Source: Thermoprotei archaeon (GTDB taxonomy: Archaea > Thermoproteota > Thermoprotei_A > Sulfolobales > NBVN01). From it: 10,868 nucleotides of DNA. A program made the position numbers and the translations under genes. The notes under the pieces were generated by a model. It made no database searches and was not told the origin of the DNA. It saw nothing but the letters and a program-made list of their open reading frames with translations. This document shows positions 5,128 to 10,868 of the stretch, one piece after another. The stretch lies in contig QMWS01000014.1 in assembly GCA_003661745.1 (NCBI GenBank), positions 1 through 10,868 on the forward strand, written 5' to 3'. Every line of letters starts with the position of its first letter. Within the stretch, counting starts at the first letter, position 1.

Positions 5128-5865
5128 ATGTTTAGAAGAGAAGTTGAAGTGACCTCCACCTGGTCCCTTAAGTTGGCACTCTATAATCATTTAATTAATG
5201 GTCTAGAATCAGTCATAGCTGAGTATGAGTGTGGCGACATAAGTATAGTTCTACCGTGGACCCACGGCTCCCAGGAGCTCTCAGAGTTAATTGTGTGCTA
5301 TAGCAAGTGTAGCGAAGTACCTTACGAGGGCTTTGAGCTAAATAATATCGTAAAGTACAAGCTAGCTGATAGGTACGAGTTTAGGCAGTGCTATGAGGGA
5401 CTACACCTCGACGAACTATATTCTCAAGCCCTTGACTTATACCTAAGGAATGTACCATCATACCTGCGCTCATATAGCATTAGGACAGCCTTAGAGGGGA
5501 TCGAGTATATGCTAGTAGTGCTTCAGAATGGTAGGGCCGTTCTACTGGAGGGTGAAAGAAATAAGGTTGTGATTCCTTCAGTAAAGACCGTTGCTTCGGC
5601 ACACACTCACCCTAAAAACTGCATACCATCGCCTCACGACATTAGATCACTAGCGAACATTCTACTTGACGGCGGCCTAGGCGCATCGATTGTATCCCCT
5701 GACTGCATACTAACTATATTTCGTAGTGGACCATTCACTGAGGATGACTACCTAGCGCTTACATCACTCATCAAAAACCTTAAGAAGAATCCCGTGGATG
5801 AACTAGGTCAGCTCTTAGCTAGGGGCGTGCTAGGCAAGAACTTAAGGATTATGATGCACTATTAG
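5128..5865 (+). CDS. JAMM/MPN-like putative metalloprotease, uncharacterised archaeal protein
   Basis: A 245-residue soluble protein. The first 115 residues are not recognised. The second half resembles a JAB1/MPN domain: a helix with E123 and E126, strands LVVLQNG and AVLLEGE, then SAHTHP with H159 and H161, S168 and D171 (HTHPKNCIPSPHD). In active JAMM proteins the pattern is H-x-H-x7-S-x2-D with a distal Glu, and zinc held by the two His and the Asp. Here the gap between the second His and the Ser is six residues, one less than usual, so the assignment is plausible rather than proven. Known JAMM substrates include ubiquitin-like archaeal SAMPs. No SAMP, E1 or proteasome gene is in view. 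The gene overlaps the convergent kinase gene by 24 bases. Confidence 0.6.
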   Translation: MFRREVEVTSTWSLKLALYNHLINGLESVIAEYECGDISIVLPWTHGSQELSELIVCYSKCSEVPYEGFELNNIVKYKLADRYEFRQCYEGLHLDELYSQALDLYLRNVPSYLRSYSIRTALEGIEYMLVVLQNGRAVLLEGERNKVVIPSVKTVASAHTHPKNCIPSPHDIRSLANILLDGGLGASIVSPDCILTIFRSGPFTEDDYLALTSLIKNLKKNPVDELGQLLARGVLGKNLRIMMHY

Positions 5866-6624
5866 CTTGCAGAGCTTCTTCACTAGTGCTACAAGCAACT
5901 CCCTCCTCTCCTCTATGGTAGTGCTCAGCTTATACTCCCTAACTAGTCGAATAAGCTCTTGAATAAAGTCATCACCTACTCGGCAAAACCTCCTTAGCAC
6001 CCTTCTCCTTACTATAAGCCAGGAGAATAGGCTACACAGGTTGCACGGTCTACTATGATGTGATGCGCTCTCGTAATCTATTATTTTAACTCTACCATCC
6101 TTAGTTAGCATTACGTGCTTATCTGCGATACTTAACTCCTTATGCTCTATACCGACTGTATCAAGCCAGAATGCTGCCGCTAGTACCTTAGCTACTAGAA
6201 GTACCGCATCCCTACATGAGATTATGCCTCTGATGGACTCCTCTAAGTGCGTACCATCTACGAACTCCATAACTATAAAGTCATCGCTACATACAAGAGG
6301 TACGGGAGCTATTGGCACTGCCGAGATCATTAACTTGCATTCAAGAGCTAAGTCCCCTCTTTTGGAGTCGCTTCTCCTTAACTTAAGCGCTACCTCACCA
6401 TACCTCCTATGCATAATCTTAACAACAACTGCTGAGTGCCCCTTCCCTAAAACTTTCACATTACCTATATTCCTCCTACCCTCACTCACTATACATTTAA
6501 CCCCGTGCTCAGCTAGCTTACGTGACCTATCCTCAAAGCACTTCCTATCAGTACTTGGGTAACATATTAAATTAATTAGCTCGCTTTTATCAATCGGAAT
6601 ACACACGCCGCTTTCCTTAATCAT
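5842..6624 (-). CDS. Atypical archaeal protein kinase (COG2112-like)
   Basis: A 260-residue single-domain kinase fold. Seen in order: a glycine loop LGKGHSAVV (59-67), the ATP-binding lysine in VALKLRR (K81), an acidic residue in the C-helix region (E95), the hinge VMEFVDG (118-124), the catalytic-loop equivalent HKELSIADKHV (161-171), and the metal-binding aspartate in IIDYESAS (D183), replacing DFG. The HRD aspartate position is occupied by Glu in HKEL. This HxEL...K and DxESAS pattern is, from memory, characteristic of COG2112 predicted Ser/Thr kinases rather than canonical Hanks kinases. The helical C-terminus is rich in Arg, Lys and Cys. ATG at 6624 sits about 29 bases from a TATA box, implying a leaderless mRNA. 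Substrates are unknown; it overlaps tail to tail with the JAMM-like gene. Confidence 0.8.
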   Translation of the reverse strand: MIKESGVCIPIDKSELINLICYPSTDRKCFEDRSRKLAEHGVKCIVSEGRRNIGNVKVLGKGHSAVVVKIMHRRYGEVALKLRRSDSKRGDLALECKLMISAVPIAPVPLVCSDDFIVMEFVDGTHLEESIRGIISCRDAVLLVAKVLAAAFWLDTVGIEHKELSIADKHVMLTKDGRVKIIDYESASHHSRPCNLCSLFSWLIVRRRVLRRFCRVGDDFIQELIRLVREYKLSTTIEERRELLVALVKKLCKLIVHHNP

Positions 6625-6649
6625 AATCTACCCTACTAGTAAGTCGTAA

Positions 6650-6657
6650 TTTTAAAT
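6650..6657 (-). promoter_or_regulatory. TATA box of the kinase gene
   Basis: On the minus strand ATTTAAAA is centred near 6653, so initiation falls near 6627, a few bases before the ATG at 6624. The transcript is probably leaderless. Confidence 0.5.
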
Positions 6658-6685
6658 CATATTTACTGAATATCACGGAGTAAAG

Positions 6686-6702
6686 GAGTAAGAAAAAGTA
6701 GA
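6686..6702 (-). terminator. Pyrimidine-rich terminator downstream of glutamate dehydrogenase
   Basis: The minus strand reads CTACTTTTTCTTACTCC about 50 bases past the gdhA stop. T-rich tracts are the usual archaeal stop signal, and this one separates gdhA from the kinase promoter on the same strand. Confidence 0.4.
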
Positions 6703-6752
6703 GTTTGATTGAGGAATCTAATCGACCTCACGCTAGTTTTAATTATAGTGGG

Positions 6753-8012
6753 TTAGAGCCAGCCCCTGTACTTCATTGCCTGGTATACTCTCTCTAGTGA
6801 GAGTACTAAGGCAGCATCTCTCATTGTAATTCCTTTCTTCTCTGCCTTCATGCTCTCGAACTTCTCATAGACCCTCAGGAAGTTGTTCTTCATTATCTTC
6901 TCTAGCTTTGCTCTAGTCTCCTCCTCATCCCAGATGTACCACTGTAGGTTCTCGACCCACTCCAGATAGCTCATGACTACACCGCCAGCGTTTGCCAAGA
7001 AGTCCGGGACTACTATGGCGCCCTTCTCGTATAGCTTAGCCTCAGCCTCAGGCGTTGTTGGTCCGTTAGCGCCCTCGACAATTATCTTTGCCTTTACCTT
7101 GTCGACGTTCTCTAGGGTTATCTGCTCCTCCATCGCATCAGGCCCTAGTATGTCTGCATCAACGTATAGTGCTGCCTTGGGGTCAGGTATCTTCTCTCCC
7201 TTCGGATAGTTGATTATTTTGCCTGTCTCATTCTTGACCTTCATGGCCAGCTCTACGTCAATGCCCTCTGGGTCGTATACAGTGCCGCTGGTGTCGCTTA
7301 TGGCTACTACCTTAGCACCCATCTTAGCTACCCAGTAGGCGTGCCACCGACCAGTGTTCCCGAAGCCCTGGATAGCTACCTTCTTGCCCTCAATACCGCC
7401 TAAGTACTTCTCTGCTGCCTCTCTGCTCATTACTGCGCAGCCGAAGCCTGTGGCGTACTCCCTAACTGGGTTGCCCCAGAGGACTGGTGGCTTAGCAGTA
7501 AATACGCCAGGTACATTGCGCTGAGCTATCTTGCTGTACTCGTCGACCATCCAGGCCATTACCTGTGGATTAGTGCCGACGTCTGGTGCCGGAATGTCGA
7601 TCTCCTCGCCAATAAGTGGGGCAATAGCTCTTGCGTAGCCTCTTGAGAGCCTCTCTAATTCACTACGTGATAGCTTCTTGTAGTCGACCCTAACAGCTCC
7701 CTTACCACCACCATATGGTATGCCAGCTAGTGAGTTCTTGAGTGTCATGAGCGTAGCTAAAGCAATGTCGTCCTCTAGGGTTACCTGCGGGTGGAATCTA
7801 ATGCCGCCCTTGTAGGGGCCTAAGGCACTATTATGCTGTACTCTGTAACCCTCAAATACCTCTAGCCTGCCGTCGTCCATCCTGACGGGTATCTTAACTA
7901 TTAAAATCCTTTCAGGCTTGCTGAGAATCTTGTAGAGCTCCTCGGGGAAGCCTCCTAATTCAACACCACGCTTTATTGTTGCAAGTACATCCTCTAGAAA
8001 CTTTGACCCCAT
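6753..8012 (-). CDS. gdhA: Glutamate dehydrogenase
   Basis: Hexameric cytoplasmic enzyme for reversible oxidative deamination of glutamate to 2-oxoglutarate and ammonia; in peptide-using archaea it links amino-acid catabolism to the redox pool. The 419-residue length is exactly that of archaeal homologues. The substrate domain shows GPYKGGIRF (65-73), [15 protein letters not shown] (91-105) with catalytic-site lysines K68, K92 and K104, and PAPDVGT (141-147) with D144. The Rossmann domain has QGFGNTG (215-221) and an Asp (D240) after the second strand; NAD versus NADP preference cannot be settled from this alone. ATG at 8012 is preceded by GAGG (8024-8021) and a TATA box near 8050. It is divergent from the M29 aminopeptidase, which fits a shared role in peptide breakdown. 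Codon use looks typical of a highly expressed gene. Confidence 0.98.
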   Translation of the reverse strand: MGSKFLEDVLATIKRGVELGGFPEELYKILSKPERILIVKIPVRMDDGRLEVFEGYRVQHNSALGPYKGGIRFHPQVTLEDDIALATLMTLKNSLAGIPYGGGKGAVRVDYKKLSRSELERLSRGYARAIAPLIGEEIDIPAPDVGTNPQVMAWMVDEYSKIAQRNVPGVFTAKPPVLWGNPVREYATGFGCAVMSREAAEKYLGGIEGKKVAIQGFGNTGRWHAYWVAKMGAKVVAISDTSGTVYDPEGIDVELAMKVKNETGKIINYPKGEKIPDPKAALYVDADILGPDAMEEQITLENVDKVKAKIIVEGANGPTTPEAEAKLYEKGAIVVPDFLANAGGVVMSYLEWVENLQWYIWDEEETRAKLEKIMKNNFLRVYEKFESMKAEKKGITMRDAALVLSLERVYQAMKYRGWL

Positions 8013-8046
8013 TTTGGTAACCTCACATAATGTTTCTAAGGGGATG

Positions 8047-8055
8047 TTTTAAACC
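8047..8055 (-). promoter_or_regulatory. TATA box of gdhA
   Basis: On the minus strand GGTTTAAAAC is centred near 8050 and predicts initiation around 8024. The short leader starts at about the GAGG ribosome-binding site, seven bases before the ATG. Confidence 0.5.
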
Positions 8056-8288
8056 TTTACTTACCACAGTTAATTAAAAATTGTACTGACTATAACGTTC
8101 TAATATCATTATTAATTCAAATTTAAACTCTATAAAAATGCAACATTGCGCGTATTAAGAGCGATATATAGGCATCATAGTAAGCAGTGGCAATTTAAAA
8201 AGAATTCATGAGTTTTAATAGCATTAAACTAGGCGAAATAAGTGATTATATTAATAACGTTAAACTCAGTATTATCCGGGTCATAAAA
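8056..8288. promoter_or_regulatory. AT-rich divergent intergenic region with several TATA candidates
   Basis: Between gdhA and the aminopeptidase the sequence is strongly AT-rich. Plus-strand TATA candidates are TATAAAAA (8131-8138), GATATATAG (8163-8171), TTTAAAA (8194-8200) and ATTATATTAA (8245-8254). The last would give initiation near 8276 and an ATG at 8289 with a 13-base leader. No RNA fold or conserved small gene was found. An open frame from ATG 8208 joins the aminopeptidase but looks like untranslated leader. Confidence 0.4.
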
Positions 8289-9392
8289 ATGCTCAATAAG
8301 TTCGCTAGACTGATAGTTGACTACTGCACGGAGATCCGTAAGGGCGATGAAGTACTAGTCAGCGCTTCTGTTGAAGCGATGCCGTTAATTAGGGAGCTGT
8401 GGAAGGCTATAGTATCTAGGGGGGCTTATCCGCACCTTTACCTATATGACGATGTACTAAATGAGATATTCTATAGGTACGCACCGGAAGAGCTCCTGAA
8501 GTATGAGTCGAAGATAGAGGTCTTCGTGATGGAGAACATAGACGTCAGGATAAGTATCCTCTCACCCACACACACAAAGCCATTAGTTAGTGTAGATCCT
8601 GAGAGGATTAAGCTGAGGCGGCAGGCATTAAGGAGGCTAACTGAAATCTTCATGCGCAGAGATGCTGAGGAATCCCTGCGTTGGGTAGTAACTGCTTATC
8701 CAACAAACTCGCTGGCGCAGGAAGCGGGCATGTCTCCACTAGAGTATAGTGAATTTGTGTTTAAGTCGCTGAAGCTTTACAGCGACGATCCCGTAAAGGC
8801 TTGGATTGAGCAGGCTAAGTGGCAGCAAAAAATAGCTGATGCACTAAGCAAGGTCTCTGAACTCCGCTTCGTCTCTAAGGATACGGACATATTAGTTAGA
8901 GTCGATGGCAGGTCATGGATTAACGATGACGGGAAGAACAACATGCCTGGCGGTGAGGTCTTTACCGGGCCCCATGAGGACGCTACTGAGGGCTACATAA
9001 CGTTTACTTACCCCGCGATATGGGGTGGTGTAGAGGTTGAGGGAGTAAGGCTAGTCTTCAAGAGGGGCAAGGTAGTTGAGGCTACTGCCGTTAAAGGTGA
9101 GGAGTTCCTGAAGAAGATTCTCGAGGTGGATGAAGGAGCTAAGAGACTAGGTGAAGTAGCTTTCGGTCTAAACTATGACGTAACTAGGTTCACCAAGGAA
9201 ATACTCTTCGATGAGAAAATAGGCGGCACCATACATTTGGCCTTAGGCGCCTCATATCCTAAGACCGGAGGCAAGAGCACATCAGCAATTCACTGGGACA
9301 TGATTAAGGACATGAAAAAAGACGGTAAGGTATATGCTGACGGTGACTTAATATACGAAAACGGTAGGTTCCTGGAGGACGTACTGAAATGA
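8289..9392 (+). CDS. Family M29 metallo-aminopeptidase (AmpS/PepT-like)
   Basis: Cytoplasmic dimetal aminopeptidase that removes N-terminal residues from peptides. From ATG 8289 the protein has 367 residues. An N-terminal alpha/beta domain begins KFARLIVDYC, as in family members. The C-terminal metal domain contains PGGEVFTGP (E223), RLGEVAFG (E289), IHLALGASY (H316 and Y323) and IHWD (H335, D337). These agree with the Glu/Glu/His/His/Asp ligand set and catalytic Tyr known from AmpS, including the seven-residue His-Tyr and two-residue His-Asp spacing. The frame is open to ATG 8208, which would add 27 residues rich in Asn, Ile and Lys with no family match, so I prefer 8289. The stop overlaps the riboflavin synthase start (ATGA), implying co-translation, and the gene is divergent from gdhA. 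Confidence 0.9.
   Translation: MLNKFARLIVDYCTEIRKGDEVLVSASVEAMPLIRELWKAIVSRGAYPHLYLYDDVLNEIFYRYAPEELLKYESKIEVFVMENIDVRISILSPTHTKPLVSVDPERIKLRRQALRRLTEIFMRRDAEESLRWVVTAYPTNSLAQEAGMSPLEYSEFVFKSLKLYSDDPVKAWIEQAKWQQKIADALSKVSELRFVSKDTDILVRVDGRSWINDDGKNNMPGGEVFTGPHEDATEGYITFTYPAIWGGVEVEGVRLVFKRGKVVEATAVKGEEFLKKILEVDEGAKRLGEVAFGLNYDVTRFTKEILFDEKIGGTIHLALGASYPKTGGKSTSAIHWDMIKDMKKDGKVYADGDLIYENGRFLEDVLK
9374..9378 (+). promoter_or_regulatory. Ribosome-binding site of ribC
   Basis: GGAGG inside the end of the aminopeptidase gene is spaced 10 bases from the ATG at 9389. It is used because this gene is internal to an operon and cannot be leaderless. Confidence 0.7.
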
Positions 9393-9853
9393 TTAAGGTA
9401 GGGATAGTAGATACTACCTTTGCCCGCGTTGATATGGGATCCATAGCTGAGTCAGTAATTAAGGAAGAGCTCCCTAGTGCTAAGGTAATTAGGTATACGG
9501 TGCCCGGAATTAAAGACATACCTGTTGCCGCGAAGAAATTACTTGTCGAGTATGGCTGTGACGGAGTCATAACCCTAGGCTGGGTTGGAAAGTCCTTAAC
9601 TGATAAGCTATCGTACGTTGTGGCGAGTATGGCACTACAGCTAGTACAGCTAGAGACGCTCAAACACATAATCGATGTTACGGTACATGAGGATGAGGCT
9701 GAGGAAGAAGAGCTGAAGAGGATAGCTGTTGACCGAGCAGCTAAGCATGCGAGAAATCTAATAGTACTGCTTACTAAGGGCGGTGAGGGCTTAAGAAGAT
9801 ACGCCGGGATGGGGTTAAGGCAGGGGCGCCCTGACGTAGGGCCTATTCAATGA
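9389..9853 (+). CDS. ribC: Archaeal-type riboflavin synthase
   Basis: Catalyses dismutation of two 6,7-dimethyl-8-ribityllumazine molecules to riboflavin plus a pyrimidine that is recycled, the last step of riboflavin synthesis. The archaeal enzyme is unrelated to bacterial RibE and resembles lumazine synthase. The 154-residue length is normal. Family motifs are present in order: KVGIVDTTFARVDMG (3-17), TVPGIKDIPVA (37-47), the GCDGVITLGWVGKSLTDK segment (56-73), QLETLKHIIDVTVHEDEA (86-103) and RAAKHARN (116-123). The start is fixed by the ATGA overlap with the aminopeptidase stop and the GGAGG 10 bases upstream. A glycine/arginine-rich tail (RRYAGMGLRQGRPDVG) extends slightly beyond the core. 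No other riboflavin gene is in the window. The convergent radical SAM gene ends 14 bases away. Confidence 0.96.
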   Translation: MIKVGIVDTTFARVDMGSIAESVIKEELPSAKVIRYTVPGIKDIPVAAKKLLVEYGCDGVITLGWVGKSLTDKLSYVVASMALQLVQLETLKHIIDVTVHEDEAEEEELKRIAVDRAAKHARNLIVLLTKGGEGLRRYAGMGLRQGRPDVGPIQ

Positions 9854-9867
9854 CAATCACATCAGTG

Positions 9868-10836
9868 CTACACCAATATCTCATTAATTTCCCCAATCAC
9901 GGTTTCCTTCCACTTTAGTAGCACCTCACGGTTCGGGAAGTTATATGGCTCCCTGCCAGGTACCTCATTGTAAAAAGGTCTATCACAGCCTGGGCAACCT
10001 CTTGTAACTACAGCATCTAGCAACTCATCAGCGCTGAGCCCTATAGCTGACCTCTTAATGTGGGGCACACCATCTCTGTATACTATGAAGTCACGCCAAC
10101 TATATCCATCCATAATTAGCTTCGTAGCTAACTGAACTAGCCTGTAGTAACGCAAGGGCGGCGGGCTCAAGCTACTGAGCCTAGTTCCTCTTAGTGGAGT
10201 AAAAGCAAATAGAGAGACATTGGATCCAGTATCCCTGAGCTTCTCTATCGTACTGAGTATGTCCTCTAGCGACTCACCTAGGCCTACAATGATGTGTGTA
10301 ACGACTCTTCCCCTACCTAACACCTCAATTCCTGCCTTGATGAAGTCCCAGTAAGCTTCCCATGTGAACGGCCTCTCATAAGCCTCTACTAGATTCTTTG
10401 AGGCAACATCCAGCCCCACACCTAAGTAGTCGACCCCCTCTCGAACAAGAGCCTCTAACTCGCCCTTGGGTATCGGAGTAATTGATAGCGATACCTTCAG
10501 CCCCAACCTACTAAAGTTCCTTACAAGGTAGTGTACTTCATCAATAAATCTCTCCTTAATAACTGTCTGAAGGCATACCCTGCGATAACGTGAGTTACCC
10601 AGAGCACTTAGCAGCACGCCTAAGTCCACCTTAGGCCAAATCACGCGCGAAAGCATCTCCTTAGGTGCCCTAGAATTAATTGACTGCGCACAAAACGCAC
10701 ACTTACCCATGCATCCCTTCTCACTATACTGCATAACGTACGCTATACTGGGCAACACATCAGCCCTACCTCTCTCTAACCCTAAAGCAATTAGGGTTCC
10801 TAATGAAGCCCTAACGTACATGGGTTTACCCCACAC
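9868..10836 (-). CDS. Radical SAM protein related to biotin synthase; possible lipoyl synthase subunit (LipS-like)
   Basis: A 322-residue radical SAM TIM-barrel protein. The [4Fe-4S]/SAM motif is GCMGKCAFCAQS with C42, C46 and C49 (C-x3-C-x2-C). IIVGLGES (186-193) is a SAM-contact glycine segment, and an SLSITPIP strand lies in the barrel. The C-terminus has a second cysteine pair, RGCPGCDRPFYNEVPG (C281, C284), possibly a ligand for an auxiliary cluster. Family: BioB-like archaeal proteins (COG2516/COG1856 group, from memory). Some of these form the two-protein lipoyl synthase LipS1/LipS2 shown in Thermococcus, so sulfur insertion into a lipoyl or related cofactor is a reasonable guess, not established here. 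The start is GTG at 10836, directly after an in-frame TAG; ATG at 10821 is an alternative. It converges with ribC. Confidence 0.8.
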   Translation of the reverse strand: MWGKPMYVRASLGTLIALGLERGRADVLPSIAYVMQYSEKGCMGKCAFCAQSINSRAPKEMLSRVIWPKVDLGVLLSALGNSRYRRVCLQTVIKERFIDEVHYLVRNFSRLGLKVSLSITPIPKGELEALVREGVDYLGVGLDVASKNLVEAYERPFTWEAYWDFIKAGIEVLGRGRVVTHIIVGLGESLEDILSTIEKLRDTGSNVSLFAFTPLRGTRLSSLSPPPLRYYRLVQLATKLIMDGYSWRDFIVYRDGVPHIKRSAIGLSADELLDAVVTRGCPGCDRPFYNEVPGREPYNFPNREVLLKWKETVIGEINEILV

Positions 10837-10868
10837 CTACAGCACTACCTGAAGTTTACTTAGAATAT

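Noticed and set aside
9304..9669. Minus-strand open frame of 121 codons
   Set aside because: Antisense to riboflavin synthase and the aminopeptidase end; composition typical of a shadow frame.
1..10868. tRNA, rRNA, insertion sequence or prophage genes
   Set aside because: No T-loop (GGTTCRANNCC) or cloverleaf, no transposase or integrase motifs, and no terminal repeats were found on either strand by eye.

Overview
The window looks like chromosomal DNA from a hyperthermophilic crenarchaeon (Thermoproteota). A Thermoproteales member of the Caldivirga/Vulcanisaeta type is my best guess. The evidence is a 7S-type archaeal SRP RNA, archaeal-only protein families (archaeal riboflavin synthase RibC, 6-phospho-3-hexuloisomerase, a COG2112-like kinase, a DUF2153-like protein), GTG/TTG starts, and TATA boxes about 25-35 bases before many start codons with little or no leader. 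The genus is inferred from protein resemblance only.

Layout. From 1 to 257 I see only promoter-like AT-rich DNA. A short Hsp20 chaperone follows (258-596), then the SRP RNA (about 776-1086, + strand), which folds convincingly and is the only certain RNA gene. A minus-strand site-2 protease (1108-2130) converges on it; its conserved reading frame continues to 2289 without an ATG, GTG or TTG. Divergent from it is a small Ser/Thr-rich one-helix membrane protein (2372-2623), which overlaps tail to tail with a minus-strand PD-(D/E)XK nuclease-like gene (2609-3301). The head of that nuclease gene carries a candidate C/D box guide RNA (3284-3341, minus) with a 10-base match to the 3' end of 16S rRNA.

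From 3444 to 5865 a plus-strand series runs: a DUF2153-like protein, hexuloisomerase, a degenerate HEPN-like helical protein, a 35-codon small ORF, and a JAMM-like HxH...SxxD protein. The last overlaps tail to tail with a minus-strand atypical protein kinase (5842-6624). Next come minus-strand glutamate dehydrogenase (6753-8012) and a divergent M29 aminopeptidase (8289-9392) translationally coupled to riboflavin synthase (9389-9853). A minus-strand BioB/LipS-like radical SAM protein (9868-10836) closes the window.

Function. Aminopeptidase and glutamate dehydrogenase, divergently arranged, fit peptide and amino-acid catabolism. Hexuloisomerase and riboflavin synthase supply pentose phosphate and flavin; hexuloisomerase does so with a synthase partner encoded elsewhere. 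Hsp20, the membrane protease, SRP RNA, the kinase and the JAMM-like protein belong to protein quality control, targeting and signalling. No insertion sequence, CRISPR array, tRNA, rRNA or prophage gene was recognised. The window reads as ordinary chromosome with several under-annotated small elements.
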